Assembly (NCBI GenBank): GCA_958430865.1
Contig: CAUDNR010004207.1
Span: 34,627 to 58,987 of the forward strand
DNA length: 24,361 bases
Direction: 5' to 3'
DNA from: Entrophospora sp. SA101
Lineage: Eukaryota; Glomeromycota; Glomeromycetes; Entrophosporales; Entrophosporaceae
In this document: positions 1 to 14,342 of the stretch, in pieces
How the letters are laid out: each line of letters begins with the position of its first letter
Position numbering within the stretch: position 1 is the first letter of the stretch
Position numbers and translations under genes: made by a program
Notes under the pieces: generated by a model
What the model saw: only the letters and a program-made list of their open reading frames with translations
Databases searched by the model: none
Told to the model about the DNA's origin: nothing

Positions 1-2
1 TG

Positions 3-2061
3 TTAATACATACAAGCAAACGAAAAGCTCCCAGTGATGACAAAGTAGAGATTCTCACAAAAAAACACAAAACTATTAATATAGAAACAGATATACCATA
101 TGCAGAATTTTTTAAAAATGCAGCTAAAAGAAAAGCAAGTGAGGGCATAAACAAAGAACAACAAAAAAAGCCAAGTAAATATTTATCATTTATCTGTCTT
201 CAACTTGTAAGGGGACTGATCATTCACATTCTTCAAGCAACCATTGTAAATTTCAAAAACATCATGCACCCAAATCTGTTCAGGAAAAAGGCACAAAATA
301 CAAACACACAGTAAAAACCGGACCAGAAGGATTCCTTAAAGATAAAGATCTTGAGCCTGCAATCCTAACTCAAATTGTTTTTGAAGGCTTAAACAAACGG
401 CATTTTATCACATGACCCTTAGTGTTCAATTTCCTTTTAACATAAGTGAAGGTGCTTTCAAGTATATGAGACAATGTTTCCAAGCTGTAACCACATACCA
501 AGATACCACCAAAGAACCATTATAAATAATATTCGAGATACCCTCTACACAATATCAACCTTGAGGAATGAATTGGGCAAATAAAAAATCATTAGGTCAA
601 CTTCTCTCCTCTGCTGCATGGCAATATGTTACAAATTGTCAGAACCACATATCAATAACTGACTTAAAGATGGATAAAATATAAATTATTTAAGATTCAT
701 CAATTCCCTTTACCCAAAAAACTCTCTACATCACATCCGCAAATACCTCATTTACCTTACTATCTGCATTCAATATATTCACTTGAAAGTGCAACAGACA
801 CTATTCCAAAATCAAGCTCTTGTTGATGTATCTGTAAAAGCATCCTGGTGGTCATATCTTCCAAGTCTTCATAAAATCCTGTACATCTTTACCAAGCATA
901 ACTGGGAATGTGGTCTTTGTCTCTTCACACTTCTGCCTGAATACTCTTTCCAACAAAAGTACATATTAGTTGATACTGATGCTTTATATTACATGTATAA
1001 ATCAATTGAAAAAGTAGGAGTAACAACCATTCAAAGATTCAGAGCTGAAAGGGAAACTTGATGGATGGAAGCATTAATATTAATAAAGTCACCACCCGAA
1101 ATCAAATCTTTGCTCACTCCATACAAACTGATGGTCTTGCAGTATCAGTTGGTCTGCAGAAGAAAGTTGATGATAATAAAGAGGATATTGATTAGGAAGG
1201 ATCAAATATCAATTTGAATGGATGCAAAGTATTTGGAAGAATAGATCTGTTTGTAGCAGTGAGTTCAGATGAAAAAGTTGTGAGCTGTTCCAACAAGGAG
1301 TACTGGAACTTAGCAGGATTTGTTCATGCTTCAAAAAACATGAGTTGTGTGGTTGGAAAAAAATAAATATCTTCAAACTGTTATTCAAAGTGAGCTATAT
1401 TTTGTTAATTTAATTTAATTTGCTGTTAAACAAGAATATCATTGAATAATATTACTTACATACCTTTCACCTAATACTAATACAAACCTAGAAATTCTAA
1501 CCTCTGATGTCACTAATTTCTATGAATATTGATGGCTTTTACCTTGATATGATCCTTAATTTTTATGGTGAATGTTGTTGGCATTGGTTGCAATGGAAAT
1601 CTTTTTATTAATAAGCAGAAGCCTTTGATATTCTGTACAAGAGAATAACAAATAGTAATGATGACAGTACAGTTGTTGCATTTGGTGATGGTAAATTCTC
1701 ATCAACATCACATGGCATGCTCCAGGCCCTGTAAAACAATTTCGCTGAGAGCTTTCTAGACACTGCAAGGTGGTGAACATTGATGAGTTCCGTACTTTCT
1801 CAGTCTGTTCTTTGTGTGATGGATGGTTTGATAAGCATCAAAAATTCTGGTCTGTCAGAGTGTGCGATCAGCCTGTCTGGCACATTGGAATGAGATGTTA
1901 ATGCTGCCTGTAACATAAGGAACATTTTTTTGCACATAAACATTTATGGAGAGAGACCTGATCCATTTATAAGGGGACTTACTGACCTCTATGTTACCAT
2001 TTTAACTATGGCAGGAATATGTCTAGCTGGTGGCAGCAGCAGCAAGGATGACTTTCTATGA
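3..2061 (+). pseudogene. Decayed Fanzor (eukaryotic TnpB/OrfB-like) RNA-guided nuclease gene
   Basis: No intact frame, but collinear protein fragments on the + strand read as one Fanzor-family protein. In order: a Lys/Arg-rich open stretch at 3-314 (membership uncertain); a fragment at 385-525; 568-684, containing AAWQYVTNCQNHI; 783-1061, containing FTLLPEYSF and ILVDTDALY; 1061-1366, containing QTDGLAVSV, GRIDLFVAV (RuvC-I region) and SNKEYWNLAGF; about 1570-1735, containing KAFDILYKRI and VVAFGDGKFSS; about 1755-1893, containing VVNIDEFRTFSVCSLC, then further Cys residues (zinc ribbon); and 1894-2061, containing DVNAACNI (RuvC-III) and GERPDPFIRG. Known for the family: TnpB and Fanzor pair a RuvC nuclease with a Cys4 zinc ribbon placed just before a D-x-N-A-A motif. 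Stops at 523, 682, 1059, 1193 and 1364, plus frame changes, show it is dead. The Asp expected at the start of the RuvC-I DPGR-like motif is Val here (VFGR). Family call fairly sure; exact limits are not. Confidence 0.8.
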
Positions 2062-2221
2062 GGCCACAATTAGCTATAGGGAAGATTTGGATCTTTCTAA
2101 TTTAGTGTAATAAGGTTTACTTGTTATAATATGTATATTTTGTTTTATTACGTAATTTTTTTTACAAATAATTCGCACAATACCACACGTGATCAAAACA
2201 AAATAAAGTTTTTTAATAAAG

Positions 2222-4005
2222 ATGGAATTTGCTTTATTTTTTTCAACAACTATTATATTTTTATTGTTTTTATCAATTACGCTACTAAATCTATTAATAA
2301 TCAATAATAATAGTAATAACAATGATAAACCAATATATAATAACATCAATATAGTCGATTCAAAATTAGAACAAGTCACGTTAAGACATATAATACATTA
2401 TGGCACAAACAGATATCCTAATCTTATACGTCGTCTTGATTTAAATACTTCCCAAGTGCATCTCCGTGAATTAAACACTGGAATAACTTTTACACATGGT
2501 GTAAGCTTAATAAACGGAACTGGTGTTAGGCCTGTTAGACGCGACGCAATAAAAGAATTTCAATTTCTTTCTCAATATAAACAAACTTCATCGATAATTG
2601 AATGGAATGATTCTGTCGATTTGTTGTTACCGAATGTTACAGACATGCAAACTTTGATAAGTTTAGCGAAAATGTCTTCAAATGCGTATATCAAATGTGA
2701 TGACGATGATTGGTATGATCTAGGCAAACATTATAATTTGGTATGAATGAATTTATTATTATTATTAATGTGTATATTTTATATATACATGTTCGAATCA
2801 TGTAATAAAATATTATACTACTTTTACTACTATAATAATTTTTAAAAGAACTCTACATTCGGATGGGAAGATGATGGTATACGCGGATATGTTTTTGGAA
2901 ATAAGAACAATAGTTTAATGGTTATTGCGATCAAAGGATCCAGTGTAAAATTTAATGATGGAGGACCAACCGAAGAACAAGATCGTATTAATGTGAGTTT
3001 CAGACAAATCAATTGGTTGGTTGGTTGGTTGGTTTGATTTGATTTGATTATGTTGTAACCCATTCATTCATTTCAGTTTTTTTTTTAAATTAGGATAATC
3101 GATTATTTTCTTGTTGTTGTAAAATTGGTTGGCCATGGAAGCCAGTGTGTAATTGTCATAAAGACAATAATGAATGTGATTTGGATTGTGTACAAGATAG
3201 TGTGGACGAAAGAAAATTGTATTATAATTCAATTTTGGTAAACAAATATTTGTATTTTTTTATTCTTTTAAATCATTACTAACATTACTAACATTATATT
3301 GGCTAATTGCAAATAAGGAAATGTTTGAAAATATAACAAAAGAATACGAAGATGAGAATCTACAAGTATGGTTAACAGGTCATTCATTGGGAGGAACTCT
3401 TGGATCTTTGGTTGGATCATCCTATGGGATACCAACTGTAACGTTTGAATCACCAGGTGATAGAATGGCAGCTAGTAGATTACATTTACCAAGACCACCT
3501 GCTCTACCAGATGATAAAATGAATATTTGGCATGTTGGTAATAATGCTGACAGTATTTTTATGGGTTTATGTCATGTAATTAATATTTTATAATAATATA
3601 TAAATTTTATTGAATAAAATTCTTTAATTAATAGTTGGTATTAATGATTTTATATTTTATAATCAATATTAGGGATTTGGAACTTTGTGTTGGATAGGTG
3701 GATATGCGGTAAGATGTTTGCACGTATTTGTTTGATTGATTTTGTCTATTAACCACTTTTCAATTCATAAATTAATTTAAACAATTTACTTCTTTTTGAA
3801 GATGGAATCAAAATGTCATATTGGAAATGTTTGTCTATTTGAAGTGGCGGAAAAATTAGACTGGAATGTTAATGCTAGAAATCATCCTATTATGAAAAAC
3901 ATCAATGAAGTTTTAATTCCATGGGAAAAGGATTATAATTTCACTATTCCAGAATGTAAGCCTGAAAAGGATTGCGTGGATTGTGAAAAATATAAATTTG
4001 TTTGA
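2222..4005 (+). CDS. ATG15: ATG15-type autophagic phospholipase (class 3 lipase), six exons
   Basis: Exons 2222-2740, 2849-2992, 3094-3237, 3318-3575, 3673-3708 and 3802-4005 join to 434 aa; all five introns are phase 0. Residues about 4-28 form one hydrophobic segment near the N terminus (signal anchor), followed by an Asn-rich lumenal stretch with several N-x-S/T sequons. Diagnostic blocks: NSTFGWEDDGIRGYVFGN and AIKGSS (exon 2); FSCCCKIGWPWKPVCNC (exon 3); lipase nucleophile elbow GHSLGG with Ser292, then VTFESPGDRMAASRLHLP (exon 4); NNADSIFMGLCH, then GYA-MESKCHIG across exons 4 to 6. The likely triad is Ser292, Asp347 and His373. In fungi Atg15 travels through multivesicular bodies to the vacuole and lyses autophagic body membranes. 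Length and domain order fit the family. A CACGTG element lies about 35 bp upstream of the ATG. Exon borders are manual; a tiny 36-nt exon 5 is required for frame. Confidence 0.93.
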
Positions 4006-4826
4006 AAAATAATGTATTCTAAATATTATTTTTGTGCAAAAATTTTTTCAACAAATCAAAAAGTTTGATAGTCTCCATATGAAGGATGATACGAACAAGC
4101 CTTAGTGGTTGTTTTATTAAATTTATTAAAACGAAATTCACATATATATAAAAATAAAATTTGTTGGTGTGCTCCAACCATCGCATTACCAATGTCCTAG
4201 TTAGCCCCAAAAATTTTCCAAATATATATTTAAAAGTTAAACTTTGCTATGAATACCATATCGAGGAGTTCTAGGTATTAGTATGGATATATTGCTAGTT
4301 TTTATCCAAGCCTGTCGTAACGGAAACCCTACGGTAAAAGTAATTACTTATTCACCAAGTTATTCTGCTAAGAATCAATGTATGTGAGGTTTTCTTTTGC
4401 ATTATTTAAGATTAATTTTTTAATTTAAATTTGAACTTTGGAATCGTTTTATCCCAATTGGTATTAGCAAAGGCATTTAGTGCGTGTTACTATCAACTGA
4501 TACATTTCATTAATTATGTAAACTTGAAATTTAGAATTATGTTAAAGCCATTTTTTGACTGTTTTTCCAGCTAGCTATTTTATTTTTAATATTTTTGTGA
4601 TGACTAAAACATTTCTATTTTCTTGCCATGCTTCTTTATGTTATTCAATTTCTTCCATTTGTTCCATTACTATATCTTCTTGTATCATATCAGTTTCTCG
4701 CATTATTTCAAGATAGTTTTTTTTATGTATGATTTTTTAATCAGTGTCTTAAATTTAAAAAGATACTAGCTTTACAAAAATTTTTTTTTGTGGTAGAAGT
4801 ATTTTTACTTTCTGAAAGCTAATAAC
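4006..4826. other. Intergenic, no gene recognised
   Basis: AT-rich DNA between ATG15 and the hAT remnant. No open frame with coding character on either strand; a 63-codon minus-strand frame (4019-4210) has no recognisable motif and looks like chance. The first part presumably contains the ATG15 3' UTR. Confidence 0.5.
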
Positions 4827-4938
4827 CAGGGCTCGAATATTACCTTAAAAATCTGTATTTTCCTTAAAATTTATTTAATAGATTCCCATTTTTATACCAC
4901 TTTTATACCATGGTTAATAAAAAATTTTTTAACAAAAT

Positions 4939-5256
4939 ATACCTGCTTCTTCTGCAGCATTAGAACGTGATTTTGGTTATATCCATAATGTTAGAAGAAA
5001 TAGATTCACTAATGAAAATATACTTAAACTTGTTTCAATATATTCCAACTTAAGATTATCTAATTTATATGAAAAAGGTTTGAAAAATGATTCTGAATAT
5101 CAAACAGAGATTAATGATGAAGATGAAGAAATTGACAATGACTTGGATTTCGATTATAATGGCTATGATTATGATGGTGATAATTATGATGATGTTGATG
5201 AATTTATTAATTTAGAAGATAGTAGTAACAATCAAGAATTCTATGAAGATATATAA
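4939..5256 (+). mobile_element. hAT-family transposase C-terminal remnant
   Basis: Open frame of 105 codons plus stop with no start of its own and a stop just upstream at 4930. It begins with the signature of the hAT C-terminal dimerisation region: SSAALERDFGYIHNVRRNRF, then a Lys-Leu-Val/Ile-Tyr-Ser-Asn-Leu-Arg-Leu stretch (about 5021-5057). It ends in a long Asp/Tyr-rich acidic tail. In hAT transposases this block (S-x-x-x-E-R-x-F ... R-N-R-L ... K-L-v-x-i) supports dimerisation and carries a catalytic Glu. The BED zinc finger and catalytic core are absent, so this is an internally deleted or fossil copy. CAGGGCTCGA at 4827 resembles a hAT left end; a possible imperfect partner is the inverse of TATCCCTA near 5400. 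Confidence 0.75.
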
Positions 5257-6042
5257 CAGTTTATTCTACAATTAGTATTTCTTATGAATAAATATTCAAC
5301 CATCTTATTACATATTAGTGGTATATACCAACCAACGATACCCGATATATACCATGGTATATACCCCTCAAATCTTTTACAACACGTTATATACTATCCC
5401 TAATCATAAGTAAACGTAAATATGAAGGATCGGATAATCTATCTAGCGAATGGGTTGAAATTCAGATAATATATAAAGACAATATAAGGATGTAACGATT
5501 AATATAACAACTATATTAGAAAAAGGAAAGATAAGAAAATGATGATAATTTGTTCAGTTTTTTTATTGTTATCACGTGATAAAAGATTGACCAAATTTCA
5601 ATTCGTTTCATTTTTATTATCTTTCAAAATTACATCTTGTTTTTTTTTTGGCCATGCATTTCCATTTTCGGAGTTAAAGGATTTGCAAGACAATAAAAGT
5701 TGTAGAGACTAAGTATCTTGCAATTAATTGAATTAATTAAATGTCTGTTTTTCTAAATGAATATAAAATTTTTTGCAACTTAACACCCAATTTCGGATAT
5801 GGTGACTGAACCGTTCCAATTCCTATTTAAGTCGTTAATTGGTCTTTGGAGGTTCTTTTTTGCTATATCCATTTTTAATTATTTTAGGAATCAAGGATAT
5901 ATCAAGTTCTAAAGCACTTATTATTGACTTTATTATTCACGCAATGTCAAATATCAAATTATGTGGAATTTTAACATTTCAATTAAAATGTAAATATTTT
6001 CAAAATTGACATATGTATGTATTATATTTAATTTATCGTTTA
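5257..6042. other. Intergenic with palindromes; no gene recognised
   Basis: Stretch between the hAT remnant and the 3' end of RPN11. It holds an 18-bp perfect palindrome around CCATGG (about 5348-5365) and a 14-bp perfect palindrome around CACGTG (5569-5582). A 30-codon open stretch at 5406-5495 (+) has mixed-charge coding-like composition but no start or recognisable motif. Confidence 0.5.
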
Positions 6043-7457
<1,415 letters not shown>

Positions 7458-7652
7458 TGATTTATTTTTATTTTTAATTAAAATAAATTTCAGTCAGTGG
7501 AGAAATTCAGGTTGTACAGATTTCAAGAGTGAGCATGCGTCATCCATGAACGTCATTCATTACCAATCAATTTTGATTGGCTGATCGAATTCACATTTTT
7601 GATCATAATCAAGAACTCTTGCATCTTGTTACCGCATTAGTCTTAGGTTGCG
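7458..7652. promoter_or_regulatory. Divergent promoter between RPN11 and the BRAP-like gene
   Basis: 195 bp separate the two ATGs. A CCAAT box (7563-7567) and an inverted CCAAT box (ATTGG, 7576-7580) form a near-perfect 18-bp palindrome (7563-7580), suggesting a paired CCAAT-binding (NF-Y/HAP) site. Two CGTCA half-sites (7538-7542 and 7551-7555) resemble CRE/ATF-type half sites. No canonical yeast proteasome element (PACE) was seen. The motifs are visible; function is inferred. Confidence 0.5.
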
Positions 7653-10086
7653 ATGTACTATTATCATTTAAAATTTGAACTTTACACTGATATTAATAAT
7701 ATACCTACACCTGCTTCAACTTCAACTTCAACTCCAACTCTCACTTCAACCCCATCAACTTTTAATAAAACTCACGATTTTAGATTTGGTAAAATTGAAA
7801 TTGAGTGGCTTGACAGTCAGAGAAATATGGATAAACAAAATAACGACAATGCATCACACACAAAAATTGAATCAAAAACAACTGAAATTGAGAGTGGAGA
7901 CTCGACAAGCTCATCTTCTTTTGAAAGCACTTTAAACGTTTTTAATTCACTTTTGACGCCAAATCCTTCCAGCGATACTGATGTTATTACAGCCACTGCC
8001 ACAACTACAGCTGCCTCTGCTAAGAAACAGAAAACTAAATGTGTTGACAAAGTAATAAATTCTTTAGCTGGTGAATATGTGCCTCTTAAATCTGGTAAAA
8101 CAAATCCTAGTTATGGAATTTTACATTTATATCGTGATCCGAATGAAATTCCTAAAGACAATAATAACGTTTCAAAAAATGCTAACGATAAGGTTAATAA
8201 TAGCCAGGATTCTTTGAATACAAATACAAATATAATTGAAAATAATGATGATACTATATTAGCTGTGTTAGCTGTTCCTTCTTATATGAGTGCTTCTGAT
8301 TTTTTAGGATTTGTTGCATCAGTAAGAAGTGATGTAAGCCATTTTAGGTTTATAAGGTAAATTTTATGAAATATCATATAAAGATGATTTTACGCAAAAT
8401 ATTATAATTAATCATATCTTATATTTCGTTATAGAGATTCTGCACCTAATAAATTTGTAGTGTTGATGAAATTTCGTAATTCACATGTAGCAAATGATTT
8501 TTATAAACAATTTAATGGTCAACCATTTAGTTCAATGGAGGTAAATTAATATATTATTGTTATTACGATTATTATTATTATTATTTTACTATATAAGTAA
8601 TATCTTTTTATATATTACAAATTTTAGCCTGAAATATGTCATGTTGCTTACATCAAATCAATAGAATTTAAATCCACCACAATTTCTCCTTATTCGTTTC
8701 CATTTTTACATGATCCATTTCTATCATCTTCACAACAAGAAAATTCTACAATTTTACATGAGCTTCCTACTTGCCCTGTTTGTTTAGAAAGAATGGATGC
8801 TTCAGTAACAGGTTTATTGACAATATTATGTCAACATACATTTCATTGTAATTGTTTGAGCAAATGGGGCGATAGTAGGTAGGTTGTTTATTTATTTTAT
8901 AATTTTTTTTTAAATCATTAGTTATATGAATATAATTTTTAATAAAAGTTGTTTAAATGTTTTTTGAAAAAAAAAGTTGCCCGGTTTGTCGTTATAGTCA
9001 AAAACGTGGTGATTATGACACATCATCGGAACAGAATGAATGTGAGGTCTGTGGTGCCATTGAAAATTTGTGGATATGCTTAATTTGTGGAAATATTGGA
9101 TGTGGCCGATATCAAGAAGCTCATGCACATTGTCATTATAAAGAAACATCACATTTATATGCAATGGAACTAGAAACCCAAAGAGTATGGGATTATGCTG
9201 GTGATGGGTAGGCAATTTTGAAAGAATATTTCTATACGATTAAATAGATAATTAATTGTGTTGTTATGCTAAAATTTAGATATGTGCATCGATTAATTCA
9301 AAACAAATCGGACGGTAAATTAGTTGAATTACCCAGTCCAGATTCGAGAAATCAATCAAATCAAGCACATAATGATCAAGTCTGTTAATTTATATTTATT
9401 TGCGAAAAAATATTAATATAAATAGTATAAATATAATTTTTCATTTCCATTTTATAGAATAAACTTGATGAAATGGCAGCTGAATATACATACCTTTTGA
9501 CTACGCAATTATCATCTCAAAGAACTTATTATGAAGAGAAAATAGAATCATTGACTAAAGAACTTTCAAAACTATCAAACCAAGTTCAATTACAGTCTAA
9601 AGAAATAACAAATATAAAGGAGAATATGGATAAAATACAAAATCAAAAAGATGATCTTGAAAAGATAAAAATACCAAATTTAACAAAGGAAAAGAAAAAT
9701 TTTGAAAAAAAATCTGAGAATTTTATGGAAAAATCGAAAAAATTGGAAAAGGAGTTAATGGAAGAAAAAGAGGTAAAAAAAATAAATTTGGTTTAATTTT
9801 TTTTTATTATAAAAATTATTGAAAATTTTTCTATTTTTTTTTTAAAAAAACAAAGATGACAAAATCTTTAGTGATTAAGCAACAATTTTTACAAGAACAA
9901 CTACAGTCTAAAGATAACAAAGTCAATGATCTTGAAGAACAAATAAAAGATTTGATGTTTTATTTTTCAGCTCAAGATAAAATGAAAGAGAATCCTGAAT
10001 TAATCGGTGGAAATATATTAGTATCAGAGAACAATAATGGTATTGGTGGTAGTGGAAGTTCGAGAAAGAAAAAAGGGAAAAAATAA
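7653..10086 (+). CDS. BRCA1-associated protein (BRAP2/ETP1) family RING and ZnF-UBP protein
   Basis: Exons 7653-8356, 8435-8540, 8628-8878, 8977-9207, 9280-9379, 9458-9772 and 9856-10086 join to 645 aa. Residues 1-200 are a Thr/Ser/Asn-rich low-complexity leader. The BRAP2 RRM-like domain (about 205-300) has [19 protein letters not shown] and [23 protein letters not shown] starts at Cys319: CPVCLERMD, then [22 protein letters not shown], with the last Cys pair across the exon 3/4 junction. ZnF-UBP (about 376-436) has [24 protein letters not shown] and [24 protein letters not shown]. Residues about 465-615 are a heptad-rich coiled coil, then a Gly/Ser linker and a basic KKKGKK end. The family are cytoplasmic ubiquitin E3 ligases; the animal member modulates Ras/MAPK signalling and yeast Etp1 acts in ethanol tolerance. 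Domain order matches exactly. The 9773-9855 intron is A/T-rich and its borders are less certain. Confidence 0.93.
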
Positions 10087-10488
10087 AAATTTTGAAATAT
10101 CACGACACACTTATCAGCGTTTCCTATTTATCTTTCTTAATTTAGTAATTTATAAATAAATAATATATTGACCATTATATGAAAATTAACTCAATATAAA
10201 GAAAGTTTCTTTTTATAATAATCAGTTATTAAATGCTTCCATATCTTGATCCTGTTGATATGATGGAAAAATTCACATAATAGATTATTTTATAGATTAA
10301 TTATTTTTAATATCTCTTTTTCAAAGAAATCTGCATTAAAAATGAATGAATGGAATGTCTTAATATCAATATAAAAATGACATATATAGAAATCATTATT
10401 AGCAAAACTTCAACAATAAAATTACAATAAAATAGTAAAACAACTATGGAAACAAATTCTAAGTTAAATAAAACAAAAAGAAATCCTA
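10087..10488. other. Convergent intergenic spacer
   Basis: 402 bp between the converging 3' ends of the BRAP-like gene and the PHAF1-like gene. AT-rich, presumably both 3' UTRs. No further gene, RNA or repeat was recognised. Confidence 0.5.
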
Positions 10489-12933
<2,445 letters not shown>

Positions 12934-13126
12934 TTTATTGTTATTATACTATTAAAAGTTGAAGGTCAATCAATATAACAAATTGTAATAATGTGTGTGA
13001 ATTTATTTCTGCATGAATTTTGCTGCTTTCCCGAAAGAAAATTAATTTATTGCGTGTAACCAACTGCTGTATCCTTAAAATCGCGTATTGTTTTTTTTAA
13101 AAATAACAGGCTTTCATGATTTCAAA
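12934..13126. promoter_or_regulatory. Divergent promoter between PHAF1-like and POLD3-like genes
   Basis: 193 bp. It holds TTTCCCGAAA (13027-13036), similar to an E2F-type site and itself inverted-symmetric, and TCGCGT (13081-13086), whose complement ACGCGA resembles the MCB/MBF core used at fungal G1/S genes. Both lie on the POLD3-like side, which would suit a replication gene. A four-codon upstream ORF (13116-13130) overlaps the POLD3 start. Motifs are short, so the interpretation is tentative. Confidence 0.4.
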
Positions 13127-14342
13127 ATGATATCAACAGATCAACTTGAAACAATTCATAAACTTATATTTCAAGAAAAAAGAACGGTATATACATCTTT
13201 TGTTACTTTGTAAATTGTTAATAGGAATTTTTTTTTAAAAACCATTTTTTGAAATTTTAGATTACCTACAAATGGTTAAGTCGACATTTAGGATTATCTA
13301 CAAATCAAGCAAAAATGTAGTTTATATGCAACCTCTAATATATTACTTGCTAGTTTAAATTTCTAAAGGTTTATATATTTATCTTAAAAAAAAAACTTTT
13401 GGTATTGTCATGCATATAGGATATTATCTGAATTTATCACTACATCAAATGTTTCTGGTAATTCTATACGCATTATCTATTGTCTTTGTGGCCGCATTAA
13501 GGACAATGAACAACAATCAGTTATGCTAATCTTGCAAGATGAATTAGAAGGTATATTATCATAGAAATTATAAATCATCTAACTACTTTTGTCAAGAAAC
13601 TAATAAAAATTTTAAAAAGCAACTAAAAAATTGTTTGATGAGTTGACAAGTATACATGTTTACAGTATTGGGATAAATTGTACACAAGTAATATATTTGT
13701 ATTTTAGGTTTTTTTTTTAAAAAATAACATGTTTATTAAAATAATGACTTATTTGTGTTTGATAACAAGAAATAATAATAAATCTTTCGTTTTATTAAAG
13801 GATGCATCAGCTCTCATTCATGTATATGACAATTTAAAAGAGACATCTAATTCAGTAACACTTGACGTTAAAAAAGAGATAAAACAGGAAGAAATAAAAG
13901 TTGTTGAAGTGAAAAAAACTTTGTCATCTAAACATTCTAACATCTCTGAAGTATGTTTATTATTGATTATATATTTTGAAAATAATATTTTATGAACATA
14001 TTTGAAAGCAATAAGAAAATCAAAAATCAAAGATTATTTCATTTTTTATATGAATTTTTATTTTTAGAAATCATCAGAAAACTTTTTTAAAAAAAGAAAA
14101 GGGCTTCATGAAGGTGAAAAAAATGAAGGTATATAAATAAATTTTATTTTCACATAAATATTAAATCAAATTTAATATTAATTGTACTATTTTTTTTTTA
14201 AAAAAAAGATGATGTTTACCCAAATAAATCAACAAAAAAATCTGATAAATCTAAAAATAATAACAGTGTTGGAACTAGACTTGGAAAGAAGAAAGAAAAA
14301 AGTTCACAACAAAGTTTATTTAGCTTCTTTGGGAAAACATGA
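13127..14342 (+). CDS. DNA polymerase delta subunit 3 (POLD3/Cdc27/Pol32 family), short form
   Basis: Exons 13127-13186, 13261-13316, 13420-13550, 13620-13687, 13801-13950, 14068-14128 and 14209-14342 join to 219 aa. The N-terminal winged-helix-like region has ITYKWLSRHLGLSTNQAKMIL (like the family's V-T-Y-K-W-L-S...N-x-A-K-x-x-L), then IRIIYCLCG, a DELEATKKLFDELTSIHVYSI block and a second ALIHVYDN. The C-terminal half is Lys/Glu/Ser-rich and disordered, ending in a PIP box, QQSLFSFF, four residues from the stop, which would bind PCNA. The subunit stabilises polymerase delta and promotes processive lagging-strand synthesis. At 219 aa it is much shorter than animal and yeast relatives (roughly 350-470 aa), the shortening being in the linker. 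Intron 4 (13688-13800) contains an alternative open stretch, so exon 5's start is the least certain border. Confidence 0.87.

Noticed and set aside
3000..3055. GGTTGGTTGGTT / GATTTGATTT tandem run as a possible regulatory or telomere-like repeat.
   Set aside because: It lies inside ATG15 intron 2 and is only a few units long; simple sequence.
4019..4210. 63-codon minus-strand frame downstream of ATG15.
   Set aside because: No conserved motif, AT-driven composition and overlap with the likely ATG15 3' UTR.
5406..5495. 30-codon coding-like stretch with a KRKYEGSDNLSSEW string.
   Set aside because: No start, no splice partners and no recognised family; too short to call.
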